Shown: piece by piece, positions 26,852 to 36,390 of the stretch
Layout of the letters: each line of letters opens with the position of its first letter
Position numbering within the stretch: position 1 is the stretch's first letter
Source of the DNA: Porticoccaceae bacterium
GTDB lineage: Bacteria > Pseudomonadota > Gammaproteobacteria > Pseudomonadales > Porticoccaceae
Assembly (NCBI GenBank): GCA_002731695.1
Contig: PCCK01000063.1
Location: 1 to 63,191 of the forward strand
Length of the DNA stretch: 63,191 bases
Direction: 5' to 3'
Program-made: the position numbers and the translations under genes
Notes under the pieces: generated by a model
Told to the model about the DNA's origin: nothing
What the model saw: the letters and a program-made list of their open reading frames with translations, nothing else
The model's database searches: none

Positions 26852-27413
26852 TTATGATTCATTTACATATAACGTCGTTCAATATATGAGTGAGTTAGGG
26901 GCGACAGTGCACGTTTATCGAAATGATGAGATCACTATTAATGATATTAAAAATATGAATCCAGAAAAAATTGTTATATCCCCCGGACCTTGCACTCCTG
27001 ATGAAGCAGGAATTTCGATGGAGGTGGTTCGGGAGTTCGCAGGTGTTTTCCCTATTCTTGGTATATGTCTAGGCCACCAAAGTATCGCTCAGGCGATGGG
27101 AGGTGCTGTCGTGAGAGCAAGACAGGTTATGCATGGAAAAACTTCGTTGATCTACCATACAGGAGAGGGCGTTTTCGATGGACTTGATACGCCTATATTG
27201 GCGACGCGTTACCATTCTTTAGTGGTAGATCGGCGTACTTTTCCCAGTTGTTTGAAGGTCACCGCTTGGAGTAGATGTTCAACTGGAGAGGATGATGAAA
27301 TTATGGCGTTTAAGCATCGAGATTACTCGGTACAGGGAGTTCAGTTTCATCCGGAGTCGATTCTTACAGAGCATGGCCATGCGCTATTAAAAAATTTCCT
27401 GGAGAACTCGTGA
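26832..27413 (+). CDS. trpG: Anthranilate synthase component II (glutamine amidotransferase)
   Basis: Supplies ammonia from glutamine to TrpE. Class I amidotransferase of 193 residues: [15 protein letters not shown] at the N terminus, oxyanion [12 protein letters not shown], nucleophile Cys in [11 protein letters not shown] (about residue 79), and His/Glu in [17 protein letters not shown] ahead of the ATG at 26832 chooses that start over ATG 26817. It lies within the end of trpE and touches trpD (TGATG), so trpEGD are translationally coupled. Confidence 0.96.
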   Translation: MILMLDNYDSFTYNVVQYMSELGATVHVYRNDEITINDIKNMNPEKIVISPGPCTPDEAGISMEVVREFAGVFPILGICLGHQSIAQAMGGAVVRARQVMHGKTSLIYHTGEGVFDGLDTPILATRYHSLVVDRRTFPSCLKVTAWSRCSTGEDDEIMAFKHRDYSVQGVQFHPESILTEHGHALLKNFLENS

Positions 27414-28450
27414 TGGATCTCAAAACGGCAATTGCGCGCATTGTGATTGGCCAAGATTTAACTTCAGATGAGATGAAAGGAGTGATGCAACACATTATGA
27501 ATGGTAATGCCGAAGATGCTCAGATCGGTGCTTTTTTAGTGGGATTGCGTGTAAAAAATGAGACTGTTGAGGAAATAAAGGGCGCGGTTCAGGTAATGCG
27601 AGAACTCGTTGTTCCAGTAGATGTGAGTGGTTTAGATGTAGTAGATATAGTTGGCACAGGAGGGGATAGAGCTAATTTATTCAATATTTCTACGGCAACT
27701 AGCTTCGTAGTTGCTGCAGCAGGTGTAAAGGTTGCGAAGCATGGCAATCGCTCTGTTACAAGTAACAGCGGTGCAGCTGATGTTTTGGAAGAGGCAGGGG
27801 TCAATATAAACTTGTCTCCGAAACAAGTAAGTTTGTGCGTCGAAAACGTAGGTATCGGATTTATGTTTGCGCCTGTGCACCATCCTGCGATGCGTCATGC
27901 GGCCGTAGCGAGAAAGGCGTTAGGCTTGAGGACGATATTTAATATCCTTGGACCGATGACTAATCCTGCGGGAAGCAGAAGGCAATTAATCGGTGTCTAT
28001 TCCAGAGAGCTCTGCGTGCCAGTAGCCAGAGTGCTGGGTGAGTTGGGTGCACAACGAGTGATGGTGCTGCATTCCGAAGATGGTCTTGATGAAATAAGTA
28101 TAGTTAAGGATACTGAGGTTGTGGAATTTGACGGTGGTAAAACTTATAACTACATTTTAAAACCACAGGAATTTGGTATGAAACATGAAAGCTTGGAAGG
28201 ACTCTCTGTAAAATGCCCGAAAGAATCTGTGAAAATTATCATGGACTCTTTTGGAGAGCAAGAGCATAAGTATGCGAAATCTGCGGGGGATATTATAGCT
28301 CTCAATGCTGGGGCGGCGTTGTATGTTTCCGGAACGGTTAAAAATATGGCGGACGGTGTTGCCTTAGCGAAGGAAACTATTGCAAGTGGTTTGGCAAGCG
28401 CAAAAATTGCACAACTCGTTGACTTTACTCAAGGGCTTAAAAATCATTAA
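27413..28450 (+). CDS. trpD: Anthranilate phosphoribosyltransferase
   Basis: Transfers phosphoribose from PRPP to anthranilate. 345 residues with the PRPP-binding VDIVGTGGDRANLFNIST (about 75-92), KHGNRSVTSNSGAADVLE, and HHPAMRHAAVARKALGLRTIFNILGPMTNPA. The ATG at 27413 overlaps the trpG stop by one base; GGAG lies eight bases upstream. It is monofunctional, separate from trpG as in Pseudomonas and unlike the E. coli fusion. Confidence 0.97.
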   Translation: MDLKTAIARIVIGQDLTSDEMKGVMQHIMNGNAEDAQIGAFLVGLRVKNETVEEIKGAVQVMRELVVPVDVSGLDVVDIVGTGGDRANLFNISTATSFVVAAAGVKVAKHGNRSVTSNSGAADVLEEAGVNINLSPKQVSLCVENVGIGFMFAPVHHPAMRHAAVARKALGLRTIFNILGPMTNPAGSRRQLIGVYSRELCVPVARVLGELGAQRVMVLHSEDGLDEISIVKDTEVVEFDGGKTYNYILKPQEFGMKHESLEGLSVKCPKESVKIIMDSFGEQEHKYAKSAGDIIALNAGAALYVSGTVKNMADGVALAKETIASGLASAKIAQLVDFTQGLKNH

Positions 28451-28501
28451 AGTTTATTTCACTTGATTTAACTTGCCGAATAAAAAAGAGGGGTTAAGTT
28501 T

Positions 28502-29302
28502 ATGGCTGCTATGAGTACAATTTTAAATAAGATCGTTGATCAAAAATCAGTTGAGATAGCAGCACGAAAATCGGAATTCCCTCGGCACAGGCTAGTCGCG
28601 CAGCTTGATGAGTCGCCTCCTATCCGTGGATTTTACTTTGCCTTGAAAGATTGTATCCAATCAGGTCGAGATGCCGTCATTGCTGAGGTTAAACGCGCAT
28701 CTCCGAGTATTGGTATGATCAGAGAAGAATTTGACCCAATAGAAATAGCGCAGAGTTATGTAGATGGCGGCGCTGCATGTTTGTCAATACTCACCGACGA
28801 AACCTTTTTTAAAGGAAGTGATACATATTTGCAGTCTGTTCGGACGCATTGTCGCCTTCCTATATTGCGAAAAGACTTTATTATCGACCCTTATCAAGTT
28901 TATGAGGCAAGAATTCTAGGGGCGGATTGTATTTTGTTGATTGTAGCTATCTTGTCGACTGAGGCGTTGGAGGATCTTTATGCATTGGCGAATAATTTAA
29001 ATATGGATGTTGTGGTAGAGGTCCATGACAAAGCAGAGCTTGATATAGCGTTGACGCTACGCAATCCGTTAATAGGCATTAATAATCGCAATCTCCATAC
29101 ATTTGAGACAACATTGAAAACTACGTTTGAATTGATGCCACATATTCCTAAAAATTATTTGGTGATTACAGAGAGCGGCATTCATTCTCGGGAGAATGTA
29201 GAATCCATGCGCGAGCATGATGTGCACGCTTTTTTAGTTGGTGAGGCTTTTATGCGTTTTACGGATCCCGGTTCAAGAATCAAAGAGTTGTTTCGAACCT
29301 AG
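28502..29302 (+). CDS. trpC: Indole-3-glycerol phosphate synthase
   Basis: Closes the indole ring in tryptophan synthesis. TIM barrel of 266 residues: ILNKIVDQKSVEIAARK, catalytic Lys in VIAEVKRASPSIGMI, RKDFIIDPYQVYEARILGAD, GINNRNLHTFE, and ITESGIHSRENVESM. GAGGGG (28488-28493) supports the ATG at 28502. It is monofunctional, without the TrpF domain; trpF, trpB and trpA are not in the window. The 51-base gap after trpD has no terminator. Confidence 0.97.
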   Translation: MAAMSTILNKIVDQKSVEIAARKSEFPRHRLVAQLDESPPIRGFYFALKDCIQSGRDAVIAEVKRASPSIGMIREEFDPIEIAQSYVDGGAACLSILTDETFFKGSDTYLQSVRTHCRLPILRKDFIIDPYQVYEARILGADCILLIVAILSTEALEDLYALANNLNMDVVVEVHDKAELDIALTLRNPLIGINNRNLHTFETTLKTTFELMPHIPKNYLVITESGIHSRENVESMREHDVHAFLVGEAFMRFTDPGSRIKELFRT

Positions 29303-29442
29303 CCTGTGCCAAAAAAGCTTAAGCGTAAGAAGTAAACATTTGTACATTAAAAGTTGCTATGGATCCGACTATGTAAGAGTCAGAATTTCAAATAGCAAAT
29401 ATCAATAAAATACTAATTTTTGCAACAATACAATATATAAAA

Positions 29443-29468
29443 ATGTTATACTTTTGACAAAATAACAT
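29443..29468 (+). promoter_or_regulatory. Extended -10 promoter and LysR-type dyad of the lysR gene
   Basis: ATGTTAT (29443-29449) and ATAACAT (29462-29468) form a perfect 7-base interrupted dyad with 12 bases between, containing the T-N11-A pattern expected of LysR-type sites. It overlaps TG-T-TATACT (29444-29452), an extended -10 box. This fits autoregulation of the downstream regulator; binding is inferred. Confidence 0.45.
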
Positions 29469-29497
29469 GCTTTTTTGTCATACATGAGTCCAGACTA

Positions 29498-30454
29498 ATG
29501 AATCTTCAAAAGCTTTCTCGTTTAGATCTCAATTTGTTAGTCGCTCTTCAAGCTTTGCTCGAAGAGCGTAGTGTAACTAGAGCTGCAAAAAGGTTGTTCA
29601 TAACGCAGCCAGCTATGAGCCGAGTACTTCAGCGGTTGAGGCAGCAACTTGACGATCCTCTTTTTACGCGATCTGGGAATGAATTGGTCGCAACGCCAAA
29701 GGCACAAGATTTACAGCTTCGCTTACCTGCGATGCTTGATGGTATTTTAGCGATGATAAGTGTCGGTGTATTCGATCCAGCGTCGCATGTAGGGGAGATC
29801 ACAATAGCGGTTCCAGAATTTTTTGCGATTTCTCTCGTATCTCGCTTAATTGAGTCACTCAGTGTAGTCGCCCCAGGAGTGGTCTTATCTGTGTCAAGCG
29901 ATACTGATTCAGTAGAGCGAGAGCTTGCGGAGGGGATTCTTGATTTTGCCATTGACATTGATAAACCCCTCGGAATGGATATTGAGGCCACTCATTTAGT
30001 TAACTATAGTCCGTCCATTTGGATGAGAGAGGGCCATCCTTTGGCGGAGCAGCATTCTATTAGTTTAGATGAAATTCTGGAGTATCCTTTCGTTCAATAT
30101 TATCTTTTAATCGCGAAAAGGGTGAGTGCCCGCACAGATGCGCGTTTTGACAAAACACTTCGTAAGCTAGGTAGAAAGCGCACCAAGGCGTTAGTCACAA
30201 AACAATTTATGACAGCCATGGAGACGATAAGCAGGAGTAACTGCCTTATGGTTGCTGCCCGATATGGACACACAATCGAGGAAAATACATATCCAATCGT
30301 AAGAAAGGGTTTTCCAGATGATCTTCCACACGAACAGACGATAACACTTGTACTTCTGCAGCATAAGAGAACGTTTGAATCTCCTATTCATTGCTGGCTA
30401 GTAAGCCAGATAACTGGAGTTATCATGAACAAGGAGGCTCAGAAGGTGGGCTAG
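29498..30454 (+). CDS. LysR-family transcriptional regulator
   Basis: 318 residues. The N-terminal winged helix-turn-helix (about 8-66) reads LDLNLLVALQALLEERSVTRAAKRLFITQPAMSRVLQRLR and belongs to the NodD/LeuO-like subgroup. The rest is a substrate-binding effector domain. The ATG at 29498 has only a weak ribosome site. It follows trpC by 195 bases and is convergent with purD (23-base gap). Unlike TrpI-type regulators it does not sit beside trpBA, so a tryptophan role is not supported; the target is unknown. Confidence 0.9.
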   Translation: MNLQKLSRLDLNLLVALQALLEERSVTRAAKRLFITQPAMSRVLQRLRQQLDDPLFTRSGNELVATPKAQDLQLRLPAMLDGILAMISVGVFDPASHVGEITIAVPEFFAISLVSRLIESLSVVAPGVVLSVSSDTDSVERELAEGILDFAIDIDKPLGMDIEATHLVNYSPSIWMREGHPLAEQHSISLDEILEYPFVQYYLLIAKRVSARTDARFDKTLRKLGRKRTKALVTKQFMTAMETISRSNCLMVAARYGHTIEENTYPIVRKGFPDDLPHEQTITLVLLQHKRTFESPIHCWLVSQITGVIMNKEAQKVG

Positions 30455-30477
30455 AGGAACGTTTGAAAAGATTCAGC

Positions 30478-31782
30478 TTACACTTCTGTAACGCTTTTAC
30501 GTACCTTGTCTTTCCGTAAACCGATATCTTTCCGACAGAAGAGGTTGTCACATTCAACCTGCTTGAGGAGCTCATAAGCTTTCAGACGAGCTTCATCTTG
30601 GCTATTCCCTAAGGCAGTTATACAGAAAACACGACCGCCACTCGTACGTATTACGTTGTCTGTTAAAGTAGTTCCCGCATGAAAAATTAATCCGTTATCC
30701 GTTTGTTTCTGATCTCCGCTTATGCCTGTCACTTGTGATCCTGTCTTATATTTTTCGGGGTAACCTTTAGACGCTAGTACAACCCCGACAGAATTTCTTG
30801 CTTCCCAATCTGCCGATTCTCTATGTAGTTGGCCATTAATGGCAGCTAAACAGTGAGCCGCTAGATCCGATTTCATCCGAAAGAGAACGGGTTGTGCCTC
30901 GGGGTCGCCAAAGCGACAGTTGAATTCAACCACGTTGAGAGCTCCGGTTTTTGAAATCATTAAACCCGCATATAAAAAGCCAGAATAAGGATTACCTTCG
31001 TCGGCCATCTTCTTTACAGTCGGTGAGATAATCTCGTCGATGATTCGTTGATGTAATTCGGGAGTTATTACAGCTGCAGGCGAACAGGCTCCCATACCTC
31101 CAGTGTTAGGGCCGATATCGCCGTCACCAGCGCGTTTATAGTCTTGGCTTGTAGCCATTGGCAAAATATTTTTTCCGTCTACCATTACTATAAAACTCGC
31201 CTCCTCACCTTCTAAAAACTCCTCTATAACAATTTTACGAGAGGCTTCTCCGAATCTTTTCCTCTCCAACATGTCGTTGATAGCCTCTTTCGCCTCAAGC
31301 ATGTTATCGGCGATGACTACGCCTTTGCCAGCGGCAAGTCCGTTAGCTTTTATCACGATGGGGGTACCATTTTCTTGAATATACTGGATGGCTTTTTCTG
31401 CGCTTGAGAAACTTTCGTACTTTGCTGTGGGAATTTGATTTCGCACTAAAAATGCTTTTGAAAATTCTTTTGACCCCTCGAGCTGTGAGGCCGCTTGCGT
31501 CGGTCCAAAAATCTTAAGATTGCGGCTTAAAAATAAATCAACAATGCCGTCAACAAGCGGTTTTTCCGGCCCAACGATGGTAAGCCCAATATTTTTAAGC
31601 TGAGCGAAATCGGCTAGCTTGGTAAGGTCATCTGATCTAATATCGATATTCTCGACGCAATCTTCTTGCGCCGTACCAGCATTTCCTGGTGCCACGTATA
31701 CGTGTTCAACCAACGGGCTTTGAACGATCTTCCACGCTAATGCGTGCTCTCTGCCACCCGCACCTACTATCAAAACTTTCAT
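30478..31782 (-). CDS. purD: Phosphoribosylamine-glycine ligase PurD
   Basis: ATP-grasp enzyme making glycinamide ribonucleotide in purine synthesis. 434 residues: MKVLIVGAGGREHALAWK at the start, KAFLVRNQIPTAKYE, the ATP-grasp loop VIKANGLAAGKGVVIA, the signature PNTGGMGACSP, and FNCRFGDPEAQPVL. ATG at 31782. It normally follows purH as a purHD operon; here a photolyase gene on the opposite strand separates them, so purD needs its own promoter in the 188-base divergent gap. Confidence 0.97.
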   Translation of the reverse strand: MKVLIVGAGGREHALAWKIVQSPLVEHVYVAPGNAGTAQEDCVENIDIRSDDLTKLADFAQLKNIGLTIVGPEKPLVDGIVDLFLSRNLKIFGPTQAASQLEGSKEFSKAFLVRNQIPTAKYESFSSAEKAIQYIQENGTPIVIKANGLAAGKGVVIADNMLEAKEAINDMLERKRFGEASRKIVIEEFLEGEEASFIVMVDGKNILPMATSQDYKRAGDGDIGPNTGGMGACSPAAVITPELHQRIIDEIISPTVKKMADEGNPYSGFLYAGLMISKTGALNVVEFNCRFGDPEAQPVLFRMKSDLAAHCLAAINGQLHRESADWEARNSVGVVLASKGYPEKYKTGSQVTGISGDQKQTDNGLIFHAGTTLTDNVIRTSGGRVFCITALGNSQDEARLKAYELLKQVECDNLFCRKDIGLRKDKVRKSVTEV

Positions 31783-31970
31783 GAATTCTCTCTCACCGGT
31801 TACGCATAAAAGTATATCAGAGTAAATAATTTCAGTGTGATAGGGGCTGGTAGAATTATTGAACTAAATAAACTGTTAATTTTCATAAAAGATTTTGAAA
31901 TAATGAGGAGTCAGCGACGTATAAGTGACATCAGAAAGTGCATATGTTTTGGAAATGAGAGGAAGAAACT

Positions 31971-33416
31971 ATGGGGAATTCATCACGAGCGCATGTAATT
32001 TTTTGGTTTCGTCAAGACTTACGGATCTTAGATAACCCTGCTTTTGCTGAAGCCTGTCAGCGAGGCTTCATTATACCCATTTATATTCTGGATGATGTCA
32101 ATTCAGGAATACATAAGCTAGGTGGTGCGAGTCGCTGGTGGCTGAATTTCGCTCTGAGGGACTTAGATGAATCTTTGGGCGGATTACTCAGATTCTACGC
32201 TGGTGATGCCCTCACACTTTTACCAAAACTTGCGAAGGCATATAATGCCCATGGTGTATGCTGGAATCGCTGTTATGAGCCATGGCGAATCAATAGAGAT
32301 ACAAAATTAAAACAACGATTAATAGATAATGGAATTGAAGTTTTAACTGCCAATGGCAGCTTACTTTGGGAGCCTTGGCAAGTTCTTAAAAAGAATGGGG
32401 AGGCTTATCGAGTATTCACCCCTTACTATCGACGCGGCTGTTTGTCAATGCCACCCCCCCGTTCTCCTATCCCTATTCCAAAGGACATCCGTTATGCGGC
32501 TCCAGACCTTAAACTTGGTGCCTGTACATTAACGGACCTAAATTTGTTGCCAAATGTTGATTGGCACCTCAAGTTATCGAAGCACTGGGATATCGGTGAA
32601 AAAAATGCTTTAAGGTGTGCTACTGATTTTGTGTCGAAGCGGTTAACCGATTATCGTGAAGGACGTAATTTCCCCCACGATTCAAAGGTTTCTCGTCTAT
32701 CTCCTTACCTACGATTTGGACAGATTTCGCCAAATATGGTTTGGTTTTTGGCAAAAAACAGTTCGGAGAAGATTGAAAGTGCGGAGAGCCTGGATATGTT
32801 TTTGAGTGAACTAGGGTGGCGAGAATTTTCTTATTACACGATGTACCATTTTCCGGAATTGCCCGTGAAGAACCTGCAGACTCGATTTGATAAGTTTCCT
32901 TGGCGTTCGGAAGTCTCTCATCTCAAAGCATGGGAAGAGGGTAATACGGGGTTCCCACTAATTGATGCCGGAATGAGAGAACTTTGGGAGACGGGGTACA
33001 TGCACAATCGTGTTCGAATGGTGGTTGGATCTTTCTTGGTAAAAAACTTATTGATTCATTGGCATTATGGTCAGAGGTGGTTTTGGGATTGTTTAGTCGA
33101 CGCTGATCTTGCAAGCAATAGTGCTGGTTGGCAGTGGGTCGCAGGCTGCGGAACCGATGCTGCACCATTCTTCAGAATTTTTAACCCCATTACTCAGAGT
33201 GAGAAATTTGATGCTGAAGGAAAATATATTCGTCGTTTCGTTCCCCAACTTTCAAGTCTCTCAAATAAAGATATTCATGCGCCTTGGATGGCCTCTCCCG
33301 AGGCACTTAATGCGGCTGGAATTAAATTGGGAGACAATTACCCTAGGCCGATTGTGGATGTGAAAAATTCCAGAGCACTTGCTCTTGCTGCATTTGAGCA
33401 CACCAAGTCAGCCTAG
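31971..33416 (+). CDS. Cryptochrome/DNA photolyase family protein
   Basis: Flavoprotein that repairs UV-induced cyclobutane pyrimidine dimers by light-driven electron transfer. 481 residues: N-terminal alpha/beta photolyase domain (VIFWFRQDLRILDNPAF), then the FAD domain with SRLSPYLRFGQISP, ELGWREFSYYTMY, TGFPLIDAGMRELWETGYMHNRVRM and the NSAGWQWVAGCGTDAAPFFR segment. The pattern is class I CPD photolyase-like. GAGAGGAAG just before the ATG at 31971 fixes the start. It is inserted on the plus strand between purD and purH, convergent with purH at a 22-base gap. Confidence 0.93.
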   Translation: MGNSSRAHVIFWFRQDLRILDNPAFAEACQRGFIIPIYILDDVNSGIHKLGGASRWWLNFALRDLDESLGGLLRFYAGDALTLLPKLAKAYNAHGVCWNRCYEPWRINRDTKLKQRLIDNGIEVLTANGSLLWEPWQVLKKNGEAYRVFTPYYRRGCLSMPPPRSPIPIPKDIRYAAPDLKLGACTLTDLNLLPNVDWHLKLSKHWDIGEKNALRCATDFVSKRLTDYREGRNFPHDSKVSRLSPYLRFGQISPNMVWFLAKNSSEKIESAESLDMFLSELGWREFSYYTMYHFPELPVKNLQTRFDKFPWRSEVSHLKAWEEGNTGFPLIDAGMRELWETGYMHNRVRMVVGSFLVKNLLIHWHYGQRWFWDCLVDADLASNSAGWQWVAGCGTDAAPFFRIFNPITQSEKFDAEGKYIRRFVPQLSSLSNKDIHAPWMASPEALNAAGIKLGDNYPRPIVDVKNSRALALAAFEHTKSA

Positions 33417-33438
33417 TGGAGGCGTTTGTGGCAGTTTT

Positions 33439-35016
33439 TTAATGCCTGAAATGTCGAATCGCTGTGAAAACCATCGCTATGTTGTGCTCATTTGCTGCTG
33501 AAATTACTTCGTCGTCACGCTTCGATCCTCCTGGTTGAATGATGCAGGAAACCCCTGCGTTGGCAGCGTTATCTATACCGTCTCGGAAAGGAAAAAAGGC
33601 ATCCGACGCCATTACTGCTCCAGACACCTCAAGACCAGCTTGTTCAGCTTTGGTGAGGGCAATGCGAGATGAATTAACTCGGCTCATTTGCCCCGCTCCA
33701 ATGCCGAGTGTCCTTCCATTCTTTGCGAAGACTATCGCATTTGATTTTACCATTTTTACTACCTTCCATGTAAAAATCATGTCTTGAATTTGGGTTGCAG
33801 TAGGCGCTCGCTCGGTAACTACTGATATGTCTTTGACTGACAGGACATGAGAGTCATAATCCTGAACAAGCAACCCTCCGCCCACTTTTTTATAGTCGTA
33901 TGCTATTTTAGGAGCCTGTTTAGCTTCGGCAAAGTGTAGACATCTTATATTTGCCTTGTTTTTCAGTACTTTGAGCGCTTCAGACGTTATTGATGGCGCA
34001 ATTAGAACCTCTAGAAATTGATTTCCTATGATCGATTGCGCTGTAATCTCATCTAACTCTTTATTAAATGCTATTATTCCCCCATAAGCAGATTCAGGAT
34101 CTGTAGAGTGAGCCGCCTTGTAGGCATTATATAAACTATCAGCGATAGCGACGCCGCACGGATTTGCATGTTTTACAATAACGCATGCGGGTTCAGCAAA
34201 TTGTTTCACGCATTCAAGCGCTGTGTCGGTGTCTGCTATATTGTTAAATGATAGTTGCTTTCCCTGGATTTGGCGAGCAGCTGATATGCTCGATTCGTTT
34301 GCATCTTCGGCAATATAAAATGCAGCTGCCTGATGGGGATTTTCCCCATATCGAAGTCCTTGTCTTATTTTATATTGGAAACTGAAAGTACTTTTAAACG
34401 GAATTTTCTCATTGTTGAAGTCACGTTCAGCGAAGTGATTAGATATCATGCCGTCATAGGCAGTCGTGTGCGCAAAAGCTTTCGTCATCAATGAATAGCG
34501 TGTCTGGTATGACAAATGTCCATTATTTTGTGTTAACTCCTCAGTAATTTCCTCATAATCGCTTACGTCTACCACCACGGCGACATCATTATGATTTTTA
34601 GCTGCAGCTCGTATCAATGCGGGGCCACCAATATCAATATTTTCAATTGCGTGATCTATTGAACAATGGTCTGTCTCCACTGCTTGAGAAAATGGGTAAA
34701 GATTGACTACTACCATGTCTATTGGAGTAATTCCAAATTTTGTCATTACTTCGTCATCAGTTCCACGCCGACCTAGGATTCCGCCATGAATTCGGGGATG
34801 CAATGTTTTAACGCGTCCATCCATCATTTCTGGCAGCTCAGTATAATCCGAGACGTCAATTACAGGCATGCCTGCGTCGCTTATAAGTTTAAATGTCCCC
34901 GCAGTTGAAAGTAGTTGTATTCCGTAATCCACGAGTAAACTCGCAAATTTTAGGATTCCCGTCTTATCGGATACAGTTATCAGTGCACGGCTAATTTTTT
35001 TTTTACCCGAGACCAT
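33439..35016 (-). CDS. purH: Bifunctional AICAR transformylase/IMP cyclohydrolase PurH
   Basis: Catalyses the last two steps of IMP synthesis. 525 residues: N-terminal cyclohydrolase (about 1-200; [22 protein letters not shown]) and C-terminal transformylase ([49 protein letters not shown]). It starts 12 bases after fis, so dusB-fis-purH are probably one transcript, the arrangement known from Pseudomonas and relatives. Confidence 0.97.
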   Translation of the reverse strand: MVSGKKKISRALITVSDKTGILKFASLLVDYGIQLLSTAGTFKLISDAGMPVIDVSDYTELPEMMDGRVKTLHPRIHGGILGRRGTDDEVMTKFGITPIDMVVVNLYPFSQAVETDHCSIDHAIENIDIGGPALIRAAAKNHNDVAVVVDVSDYEEITEELTQNNGHLSYQTRYSLMTKAFAHTTAYDGMISNHFAERDFNNEKIPFKSTFSFQYKIRQGLRYGENPHQAAAFYIAEDANESSISAARQIQGKQLSFNNIADTDTALECVKQFAEPACVIVKHANPCGVAIADSLYNAYKAAHSTDPESAYGGIIAFNKELDEITAQSIIGNQFLEVLIAPSITSEALKVLKNKANIRCLHFAEAKQAPKIAYDYKKVGGGLLVQDYDSHVLSVKDISVVTERAPTATQIQDMIFTWKVVKMVKSNAIVFAKNGRTLGIGAGQMSRVNSSRIALTKAEQAGLEVSGAVMASDAFFPFRDGIDNAANAGVSCIIQPGGSKRDDEVISAANEHNIAMVFTAIRHFRH

Positions 35017-35028
35017 GGGTTATCTCCC

Positions 35029-35286
35029 TCAAATCAGATTATAGTATTTTAGCTTTTTGCGGAGAGTCGCTCGGTTTATACCGAGCATTTTTGCCGATTT
35101 ACTTTGATTTTGTCGATTATACTTCATTACAGCGAGCAACATTGGTGGCTCCACTTCTGCCATCACCAACGCATACAAATCTACGGCACCTTGACCGTCC
35201 AAATCCTCAAAATAGCGTTCTATCGATTTAGATGCACTCTCTCTCAGTAAGGAATAATTCTTTTTTTCTTGATCTGAGTCAGGCAT
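35029..35286 (-). CDS. fis: Nucleoid-associated regulator Fis (short N terminus)
   Basis: Small DNA-bending protein and growth-phase regulator, also an activator of rRNA promoters in enterics. 85 residues against 98 in E. coli. Core helices (VDLYALVMAEVEPPMLLAVMKY) and the C-terminal HTH (SKSAKMLGINRATLRKKLKYY) are well conserved. The N-terminal arm, which in E. coli Fis is needed for stimulating DNA invertases, is shortened. The ATG overlaps the dusB stop (TAATG), the classic dusB-fis operon. Confidence 0.95.
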   Translation of the reverse strand: MPDSDQEKKNYSLLRESASKSIERYFEDLDGQGAVDLYALVMAEVEPPMLLAVMKYNRQNQSKSAKMLGINRATLRKKLKYYNLI

Positions 35287-36290
35287 TAGGCTGCTTTTTC
35301 TCTTTTGTTATTATGATGACCTAGGTAACTACTCAAAGCCTGTTTCTGTTCTTTGGTGGTAGTCAGAGTATTAAAAATACGAGTGAAATCGGGGGATTCT
35401 GGGAGATACCAATTGAGGTGCTTACGAAAAATTTTGACCCCAGTTGACTCTCCATAAAATTGGTGAACCCACTTCATATGTTTCAATATGGCCTCCGCAA
35501 AAGCGGTATTTGATGGGGGTCCCATCAGTTTTTTGTGCTCAAAAAAATACTCAATTTGGCTAAATATCCACGGATTACCTCGAGCAGCCCTGCCAATCAT
35601 TACCGCAGCAGCACCTGTAAAACGAATAACTGCCCCAGCCTCATGGGGTGTCGTTATGTCTCCATTAGCGAATACTGGGATATCAATTGAGGATGCTACC
35701 TCAGCAATTGATTGGTATTCTACTTCTCCAACGAAGCGGCATGCCCGAGTACGACCGTGTATTGCGAGCGCGGAGATTCCAATATCTTGCGCTATTTTTG
35801 CAACTTGCATCGCGTTTCGGGAAGTAGAGTCCCAACCGGTACGAATTTTTAACATTACCGGCACGTTAACCGACTTTGTAACGGCTTTAAGAATGCTTTT
35901 GATTAGGGGTATGTCTTTCAGCAAGGAGGAACCGGCCGCTCTACGACAGACTTTTTTAGCGGGGCATCCCATATTAATATCTATGATATGAGCTCCGTGG
36001 TCCACGTTATACTGAGCTGCAGCCGCCATGAGCTTTGGATCGGCACCTGCTATTTGAACTATGTTTAGCGAGCTTTTGCTTAAGTTCTTATCAAATTTTG
36101 TTCGATTCATAGATTTGGTAGTGTTCCAAGTGCTCGGATCTGAAGCCACCATCTCAGAGACAGTTAAACCTGCTCCAAGCTCACGACATAGTCGCCTAAA
36201 CGGCATATCTGTAATTCCTGCCATCGGAGCAAGTATTGTCCTACTCTCGATTTTATATGGTCCGATATGATACAAATTGTTTACCCGCAT
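35286..36290 (-). CDS. dusB: tRNA-dihydrouridine synthase DusB
   Basis: FMN-dependent reductase forming dihydrouridine in tRNA. 334 residues: LAPMAGITDMPFRRLCRELGAGLTVSEM near the N terminus, catalytic Cys in INMGCPAKKVCRRAAGSSLL, KIRTGWD, AIHGRTRACRF and ANGDITTP. It is the first gene of dusB-fis-purH. The 100-base gap to prmA is A+T rich with no promoter I can call. Confidence 0.96.
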   Translation of the reverse strand: MRVNNLYHIGPYKIESRTILAPMAGITDMPFRRLCRELGAGLTVSEMVASDPSTWNTTKSMNRTKFDKNLSKSSLNIVQIAGADPKLMAAAAQYNVDHGAHIIDINMGCPAKKVCRRAAGSSLLKDIPLIKSILKAVTKSVNVPVMLKIRTGWDSTSRNAMQVAKIAQDIGISALAIHGRTRACRFVGEVEYQSIAEVASSIDIPVFANGDITTPHEAGAVIRFTGAAAVMIGRAARGNPWIFSQIEYFFEHKKLMGPPSNTAFAEAILKHMKWVHQFYGESTGVKIFRKHLNWYLPESPDFTRIFNTLTTTKEQKQALSSYLGHHNNKREKAA

Positions 36291-36390
36291 TCAGTAGCTT
36301 AAAAACTTTATGATAACCTGATAGTTGTGTTGAAAATAGTCACGAATAACAAACAAGTTTTTCAATGTAGATATTTATATACTTTACTCG

